From NCBI GenBank assembly GCA_035048815.1, contig JAUCBN010000037.1, positions 13,234,001 to 13,298,000 on the forward strand: a stretch of DNA of 64,000 bases. Direction: 5' to 3'. Source of the DNA: Abelmoschus esculentus. Taxonomy: Eukaryota > Streptophyta > Magnoliopsida > Malvales > Malvaceae. This document shows, in pieces, positions 57,951 to 64,000 of this stretch. The translations under genes and the position numbers were made by a program. The notes beneath the pieces are model-generated. The model had not been told where the DNA came from, ran no database searches, and saw nothing but the letters and a program-made list of their open reading frames with translations. Position 1 is the first letter of the stretch; each line of letters starts with the position of its first letter.

Positions 57951-58340
57951 CACTTCTTCTTGCTATAGGTGCTCAGAATTGGCTCTAGTATGCTTAAAAA
58001 AATTATGATGAAAAAGATCTTGACGATGAAACACAATCCTTGAGGTGCCCGAAATTGGCTCAAGTATTCGTTGTTATAAGAAGAGATCATAAATTCCAAG
58101 TCTATTTGTCTTGAACTTAGAGTTTTTCTAAGAAAGCCTTTAATCAAACTTGTCCACAAGAACTCACACACTCACAAAATCTTATAGCTCAATTCCGGGT
58201 AAGTCCTTGGGTAGGCGAAAGGTTAAGACTCACAATAGGCATAGTTAGGGTGGGGAGAATAGAGGAAAATAGGGAATAATTTATGGCAATTTGATGGTTT
58301 GCATTGCTTGAGGACAAGCAATAGTTCGAGTTTGGGGGTG
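57951..58340 (+). other. Element A 3' UTR, right part, with terminal polypurine module
   Basis: Stem ATTGCTTG / AGGA / CAAGCAAT (58303-58322, perfect 8 bp), then GAGTTTGGGGGTG (58328-58340) directly before the LTR. Confidence 0.82.
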
Positions 58341-59711
58341 TGATAAGTCCTCAAAAGACTATCACTTTTATACCTTTCATGGACAATAATTACTTAATCT
58401 GCACCTACTTGGACTGATGCATAAGCCTAATGTGTGATATTTGCATACAGTGCATTCATGACATATAAGGATGATATTTATAGAAAATATAAGCTTTAAT
58501 GCATCTTTGTGTGTTTGTAGGTAAACTTGGACCCTGATCGAACCAGCCACAGATAGGAGCTTCTACTGATGGAAGCTAAGCAGACTCAAAGCCAAACCTC
58601 CGTCGGGGCAGCAGATCCATCCTACCGAGGCGGGGAATTTCCTGAGACCAAAAGTCAAAGTAGTGATCGATTTGAAGAACACAAAAAGCTGGATTTTTCT
58701 AGACACTTTGCAGAGCAATTGGAGTTCGAGAAGATGGTCTAAAGATGGAAAGTACCAAATTAAGAGATTTACCTTTTCAAGGAAGGAAACGTCTAAAACT
58801 CACTAAACATTTTCTCCAAGGCTAATGTTGCCCTAGTTTTAGCCTATATAAAGGATGTGCTGTCCAAGGAAAACAGAGGAGAGTTCACAATAGAATCTAG
58901 TGTTTTCTTTTTTTTTTCATTATGTTCTAAATTCTCTTAGGGTTTAGGTAAAAGTTGTCGAGTATTTGTGAGAGGATATTGATTTTTGTTTTCTTGTTTC
59001 ATGCAATAAAATATTAAGGTTTGCTTATTCTTTTCCATTCATTGTTCTTGCATTCAAGCTCGGGAGAGAAGTTTGTGAGAGATCTATTTATCTAGCATCG
59101 GGAGAGTTAGATTCACGAAAGGAATAAGTATGGTATTTCTCTGACTGGAAAAATACTAACTCGGCCTAGGGATAGGTTAGAGTTTCAGCGGCTAAAAGAC
59201 GTGTGAGATTGGTTGGCGGTTATAATTGATTCACGCCGGGATGTATCATCAAGGACTAGTCATCAACAACATTTCGACTTAGGGATAAGCGGGATCATCC
59301 AAGGACACTTTGCCGAACCTTAATCACGTCCACCCAAGAGCAAGGGATTGCCGCGGCGGACATACCTTTCACTGTCGAGGCAGTAAGACTGCAGTACTGC
59401 CGAGGCGGTGCTGTGTAATTGCATTAGACGGAAACAAGTCAATTGAATCCACAATATGACATAACTGGATCCTGCCCATTCTCTCAATTTGATTTCATTC
59501 TCTATTTTCTCTTTATTATTCAAGTTATTTTCATTCAATTCAAGACAACCAATTAATCTGTGTTTTTACTTTATTTCTTTTGTAGAGCGAGAAGATAAAA
59601 GGAAACATATTAAGTATACCAATCCTTGTGGAGACGATACTCGATATTTATCACTTTATTACTTGCGACGTGTTCACTTGCACAAATTGCGCAACCTTTT
59701 TACACGCAACA
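58341..59711 (+). repeat. 3' LTR of element A
   Basis: TGATAAGTCCTCAAAAG ... CACGCAACA, 1371 bp, TATA box at 58845-58852, followed by AGAAC. It shares U5-like blocks (CTCGGGAGAG, ACTAACTCGGCC) with the C/D LTRs but is a distinct subfamily. Confidence 0.92.
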
Positions 59712-60059
59712 AGAACTTTGAAAGCTAACTACCGACGTAAAATCCTGAAGTGAAAATATTTTTCCGATGATCTATTAAAGTCGAGTCAAAGCGGAAGCCT
59801 AAGGATAAGTTTTTATTATATTTAAATCAATTTCTTAGTTTTATTTTCTTCAATTATTTAGCTTCATTACATAAGACAAAAAACCCTTTTTACTCAAACA
59901 CAATTCGATCAACCTTCTTAGATCACCAATCAAACAGAGCATAATCAGGAAGTTTCTAGTCCCTATGGGATCGACCCTTACTTCTCCTTTACTATATTTA
60001 ATTTCTATTTATTATTTGAGAATAAGTAATTAATTTTTAACACTACACGACGCGTGTCA
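59712..60059 (+). repeat. Solo LTR S2, right part
   Basis: It continues 8227-9186 after element A; collinear with 63052-63391. Ends ACGCGTGTCA. The flank ACTGC (60060-60064) pairs with ATTGC (8222-8226), so this is read as a solo LTR. Confidence 0.75.
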
Positions 60060-60636
60060 ACTGCCATATAGTCAGTCCTCATAATCCACTCACTAATTAA
60101 CTAAAACTTTCTTGTCGAAGCCACAAAACACATTTTGGCAAGTCTAATCACCTTCAAACGTGATTCCTTCTTCTTGCCCTGTTTTAAGCATAAAAAAAAG
60201 AGGGATTAGTGCATTAAGGTGCATCCAATCAACCTCCAACTCGTACCAAAGCACAATAATCCTTTAAACTCTATAAAACCTAACCGAAACCTACTAAAAA
60301 CCTCTCCAAACACCTCCTAAACCTTAGGTCCAAGATTAGATAGTTAAAAGCCCTCTTAATTTCATCTAAACAAATCAAGATTCATGTATTTAATCATAAA
60401 AAATGCCAAGGTATACCCCTTGTATGAAAATCATAAAAAACCATGAAGAAAAATTGTTTTTATTAAACCAAAAGATTAAAACATAATGTAATCAACCAAA
60501 AACTTGAGAATTTTAATAAAGAACTTTATAATTTAGAGGTTTGAATGATTCTCACCTCCAAATCTGATCCACCCACCTCCCAAGGGTTAAAAACATGTAA
60601 AACTGTAGAAAAACAAAGAAATTTGAAGAAGAAAAA
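60060..60636 (-). repeat. Chromovirus LTR, middle part (inferred)
   Basis: Non-coding. On the minus strand it would join ...TATATGGCA to ...TGTTTTACTTACG at 8226 once S2 and its duplication are removed. Assignment rests on that junction only. Confidence 0.45.
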
Positions 60637-61880
60637 TGATAAGTGCATAAAAATACTAATTTTATATCATTTTTCCTCTCGATTATTGCTAGTAATGAAC
60701 AAAATTAATGACAATAAAGGATAATTCTGCATATTTTTTATATTTCAACATCCATGCACTTAAATTATGCTTTTATACATTATTTGGCATAAAATAGGTA
60801 AGGTTAATTATTTTCTTTCTTATACAGGAAATAAACCTACAAGTAATGCCAGATGAAAATAATGGATGCTGGAAACTGAAGTTGATTGCAGAAAAGCACC
60901 CGCCTTGGCAGCACATTGACTATCGCGGCAATAGAATAGAGATGACAACTGGTGCTCGATAGATAGAGAATAAAGTAATGATTCCATAAAAGAGACAGAA
61001 ACAAGGGAAGAAAGAGTCAAGCCAAGCTCAAAGTCAATAGAAGTCAAAGAATCCTAAAAGGAGTAAAATTAGGAAATAGAATAAAGAGTTGTAATTTAAT
61101 ATGGAAAAATATTTTATTTTTTTAGAACTCCTATAGTTTATGGAGACTTTAACCTAGGCTTGGCTTATATAAATCAAGCCCTTAGGTCATAGAGAAACAA
61201 TTCGGTTCTCATAGACAAAACCCTTAGCCGCCGACAAGTCCATTATGTTCTAAAATCCTATCAAGGCTTAGGTTATTTGTGGAGTAGTTGAGGAAGAAAG
61301 TTGTAACTTATTTGAGATTTATCAATGCAAGTTTGATTTTCATAGTTTATTCTCTCTTGATACTTACTCTTTTTTGCATACAAGCTCGAGAGATAAGTTT
61401 TCAAGGAAAAATATATTTGTCTACGACTAGGGATAGCTAGGCTCATAAAACGAGAGAATACGGTCTTTGCTCATGGGCATTGGCTATTTCGCAACGGTTT
61501 TAGCGACTAAAAGGAAGCATAAAATCGATTGTTATTCATCCTTGATTAATGTTGGGACGTATTATCAAGAAGTGGATTTCAATAGTTCTTTGATTTAGGG
61601 ATAAAGAGGAGACAATAAAGGATGCTTTGTTGAACTATGAAAAGTTGAGTTGTCGACAAGGCATAACCCCGCTGAGGCAGCCAAGGTGACCCTTCGAGTA
61701 ACCCACCGCGGCGACAATTCAACCTCATGCATTAATAAGTGGACAATAATTATAACTGGATTCCCCTTTTCAAAGCAAACGACCTGGCCTTACTTATTTC
61801 ATTACGATTCTTATTAATTATTTAGTTTTCTTTTGTTTTCAATTAAATCAATCATCAAACCATTAATTGTGACTTTTTAT
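60637..61880 (+). repeat. Orphan Athila-like LTR fragment
   Basis: It starts TGATAAGTGCATAAAAATAC and follows the layout of the other Athila LTRs (TATATAAAT at 61166-61174, CAAGCTCGAGAGATAAG, ACTAAAAGGAAG, CCCCGCTGAGGCAG) but is strongly diverged. It loses similarity near 61880, before the usual CGACA end. No partner LTR or interior is seen. Confidence 0.65.
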
Positions 61881-61981
61881 TTTCAAAATTGGATAATTTT
61901 GATTAATTAGGATAATTAATTTGATTAAAGTATATTTAAATAGGCTCATTGGAAGGTTAGATCATATATGAATAGGATTGA
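61881..61981. other. Short AT-rich junction
   Basis: About 100 bp between the orphan LTR fragment and S1. It could be chromovirus LTR or the tail of the orphan fragment. I cannot tell. Confidence 0.35.
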
Positions 61982-63391
61982 TGATAAGTGTTAAAATAGT
62001 TATTATTTTATGCTTAATTACTCCTTGATTCAATGATTTGTGTTATTGATCTTAGTGTTTTTCGTATGTTTTTGTGCAGGACTCTGAATCTGGAAAATGC
62101 ACTTAAATGGCTGATTTCTGAAGTTTTTTTAATTTTCTGGATCGAGTCTAGATTGGTGGGCATGACTTTGGGCATGAAATCTGACGTAAGCATTCGGTCA
62201 GCCGCTTCTAGAAGATGACGTCAACAAGCGCGTGATAGCTTATCCGCGTTCCAAATAGCTTATTAGCCGCATTTTGAATTTTAAATTAGGATTTATCTTT
62301 TGTAATTTGATTTTAAATATTTTTAGAATTATCTAGGATTTATCTCTTATTTTTAGAGTTTGTAAAAGGCTATAAATACACATCTTGGGTAAGCCTAAAA
62401 CATGTTGAATCTTGAATTTCATCTTTTAATCCTAGAGTTTTCTTTCATCTTTTATTTTCTTTCTTTATTTTTTTGTGCTTTTATTTTTTTTACTTTATTT
62501 TTATGCCGAGCATAATTATGTTTTAATCCTAGAGTTTTCTTTCATCTTTTATTTTCTTTCTTTATTTTTTCGTGCTTTTATTTTTTTTACTTTATTTTTA
62601 TGTCGAGCATAATTCTTTCCATAATTATACTCGGCTAAATTTTCATTAGCCAAGGGCTTAAGCGATGACTCGATCCAAACGTGAGGATTGAAAAAGTACA
62701 TCATCAACTTCGTCTTTTTATTTCTTTAAGTTTTCTTTTAAACTTATTTTTAAATCAAATTGATTTCAAAACTAAAGATTGGCTTTAGTCAATAATTTGA
62801 TTTAATTACTTGTGTGGGAGGAAAGATCGACAATTGAAGCAATCCGACTTCTTGGGAACATACTTAGCAAATTGATTGCTAAGAAGAAAACTAAGATTGG
62901 ATCAATTATTATTGAAATAACATAATCCAAGTCGGTTTAAACGATTTATATGATTTTTCTACAAACATTGAGTTGGTGGATTAATCCATGAAACCAATAT
63001 CAAAGATAGACTTGGGTATTCGGTTTAGAATTTTTGCTTAAGGATAGAACCTTGAAAGCTAATTACCGACGTAAAATCCCGAAGTGAAAATCTTTTTCCA
63101 ATAATCTATTTAAATTGAGTCAAAGCGAAACCCTAAAGCTAGTTTTTATTATAATTAAATCACTTTATTTATTTTATTCTCTTTAATTATTTAGTTTCAC
63201 TATATTCAACAACAACCCCCTTTTTTTACTTAAAACATCATTCGATATTATTGGATCACGATTCAAACAAGCGTAATCAGGAAGTTTCTAGTCCCTTTGG
63301 GATCGACCCTTACTTCTCATATACTATATTTAATTTCCTATTTATTATTTGAGAATAAGGAATTTATTTTGACACTACACGACGCGTGTCA
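61982..63391 (+). repeat. Solo LTR S1
   Basis: TGATAAGTGTTAAAATAG ... ACGCGTGTCA, the full-length relative of S2. It contains an extra tandem copy of about 97 bp (62424-62520, 62521-62614) absent from S2. Flanks ATTGA and AATGG match poorly, so a clean duplication is not shown. Confidence 0.78.
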
Positions 63392-63705
63392 AATGGATCA
63401 AACCCCTTAAAGATTCAAAATTTTGGCATGTTTAATATTTAGTCACTAAAATAATCCGGTTTTTAAATTTTACAAAATAGTCACTAGTTTCAAAATATTA
63501 AGGACATAAGGGTAAATTTCCGAAATTGACTTGAGCAAAGTCAAATATAAGTGAAATAAGAATTTTAGTATATTTTCCACAATTTATTTTTATCAAAACT
63601 GATTTTTAAGAATTTAATCCCGAACTGGGATAAACGACTAAACTAGGTCCACCTAACCTCTAAACCGATTTTCAAAACATCTAAGCCCATTTTCTGGGTG
63701 TTACA
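63392..63705 (-). repeat. Chromovirus 3' LTR, initial part
   Basis: On the minus strand the LTR begins TGTAACACCCAGAAAATGGG at 63705, right after the polypurine tract TAAGTGAGGGAGAGT, and runs left until S1. Confidence 0.75.
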
Positions 63706-63713
63706 ACTCTCCC

Positions 63714-64000
63714 TCACTTAAGTATTTTCGACCCCAAAATTAATTGGTGGAAAAAGATACGAGAACTGCTCTTTCATGTGTGATTTTCTCTCCCACGTTG
63801 CTTCCTCGAAACCTCGATTTCACCAAAGCACTTTGACCAACTCGATGGTCTTACCACATAAAACTTTGGTATCCGATGCTAAGATCTCAACAGGCTCCTC
63901 GTTCTAGGTAAGATCTGGATTAAGCTCAACTTCTCCCACCGACAACACATATGATGGATCCGATCTATACTTTCGAAGCAACAACACATGAAACACACTA
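63714..64000 (-). pseudogene. Tekay/Del-like chromovirus pol C-terminus
   Basis: It enters from the right edge. The frame shows the integrase end (VFHVLLLRKYRSDPSYVL) and the chromodomain-like tail (NEEPVEILASDTKVL, KTIELVKVLW, GFEEATWERE). Stops replace the residue before NEEPV and the Arg after VLW (CGA to TGA), and the last residues are out of frame, ending at TCA 63714-63716. In intact chromoviruses this tail binds modified histones and directs integration. This copy is decayed. Confidence 0.8.

Larger units (their letters stand above)
9187..59711 (+). mobile_element. Athila-like element A (host of B, C1 and D)
   Basis: The ends TGATAAGTCC and CGCAACA are flanked by perfect AGAAC duplications (9182-9186, 59712-59716). 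Own sequence: truncated 5' LTR, gag-pol (10016-15237), 3' env-position ORF (36191-37302 and 38634-39041), 3' UTR, polypurine tract and 3' LTR. Insertions split it at 15354/35877 (B), 37302/38634 (C1) and 39535/57951 (D). Its primer-binding site and gag N-terminus are missing. Confidence 0.85.

Noticed and set aside
8227..63391. S2 and S1 read as the two LTRs of one element
   Set aside because: The interior would be 60060-61981, which holds no primer-binding site and contains a different LTR fragment. The flanks of S2 alone (ATTGC/ACTGC) match better than the outer flanks (ATTGC/AATGG), so two solo LTRs is the simpler reading.
1..64000. CRISPR arrays, rRNA, tRNA genes, bacterial operons
   Set aside because: None seen. 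The tRNA-like strings are primer-binding sites, and the repeats are LTRs or dispersed palindromic words, not spacer-separated arrays.

Overview
The window is plant nuclear DNA, almost certainly from a eudicot. The evidence is a plant-type PP1 phosphatase exon with a GT-AG intron, Athila-type Ty3/gypsy elements primed by tRNA-Asp, a chromodomain-bearing Ty3/gypsy element and a Ty1/copia gag relic. Recurrent TATCGATA words hint at Malvales, but this is only a hunch. I see no intact cellular gene. The window is a dense, multi-level nest of LTR retrotransposons beside a broken gene.

Left flank (1-6005): exon 1 (602-776) and the first 41 nt of exon 2 (3531-3571) of a type-1 Ser/Thr phosphatase survive. 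Their intron is occupied by a 2.4-kb TRIM-like LTR retrotransposon (782-3178, minus strand). It has 223-bp LTRs but no gag or pol. Instead it carries one frame, shift-free over about 1.7 kb, that fuses a PTB-type RRM fragment, a spacer, an Argonaute MID-PIWI fragment and an unidentified tail. I regard this two-gene capture as the most interesting object here. A degenerate copia gag follows (4200-4979).

Host LTR (6006-63705, minus strand): the outermost layer is the 3' LTR of a Tekay/Del-like chromovirus whose pol C-terminus enters from the right edge (63714-64000). The LTR is split by solo LTRs S2 (8227-9186 plus 59712-60059) and S1 (61982-63391) and by an orphan LTR fragment (60637-~61880).

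Nested cluster (9187-59711): Athila-like element A (TSD AGAAC) sits inside S2. A contains B (15355-35876, a divergent Athila family), solo LTR C1 (37303-38633, TSD GCCCA) and D (39536-57950, TSD CACTT). B contains C (22987-31185). D contains G on the minus strand, with a rearranged left end (42903-53183). A, B and G carry gag-PR-RT-RNaseH-IN. C and D keep gag-PR and a 3' env-position ORF of the plant 'putative transposon protein' type but lack RT-RNaseH-IN. G keeps pol but has lost nearly all of that 3' ORF. All copies bear stops or shifts.

Cross-cutting signals not explained by gene content: (1) a stem-loop with an AGGA loop just upstream of the polypurine tract, duplicated inside each Athila-like element and also present in the TRIM; (2) family-specific short palindromic words repeated through LTRs, UTRs and coding sequence; (3) internal TATA boxes ahead of the 3' ORF; (4) premature stops mostly explained by C-to-T change.
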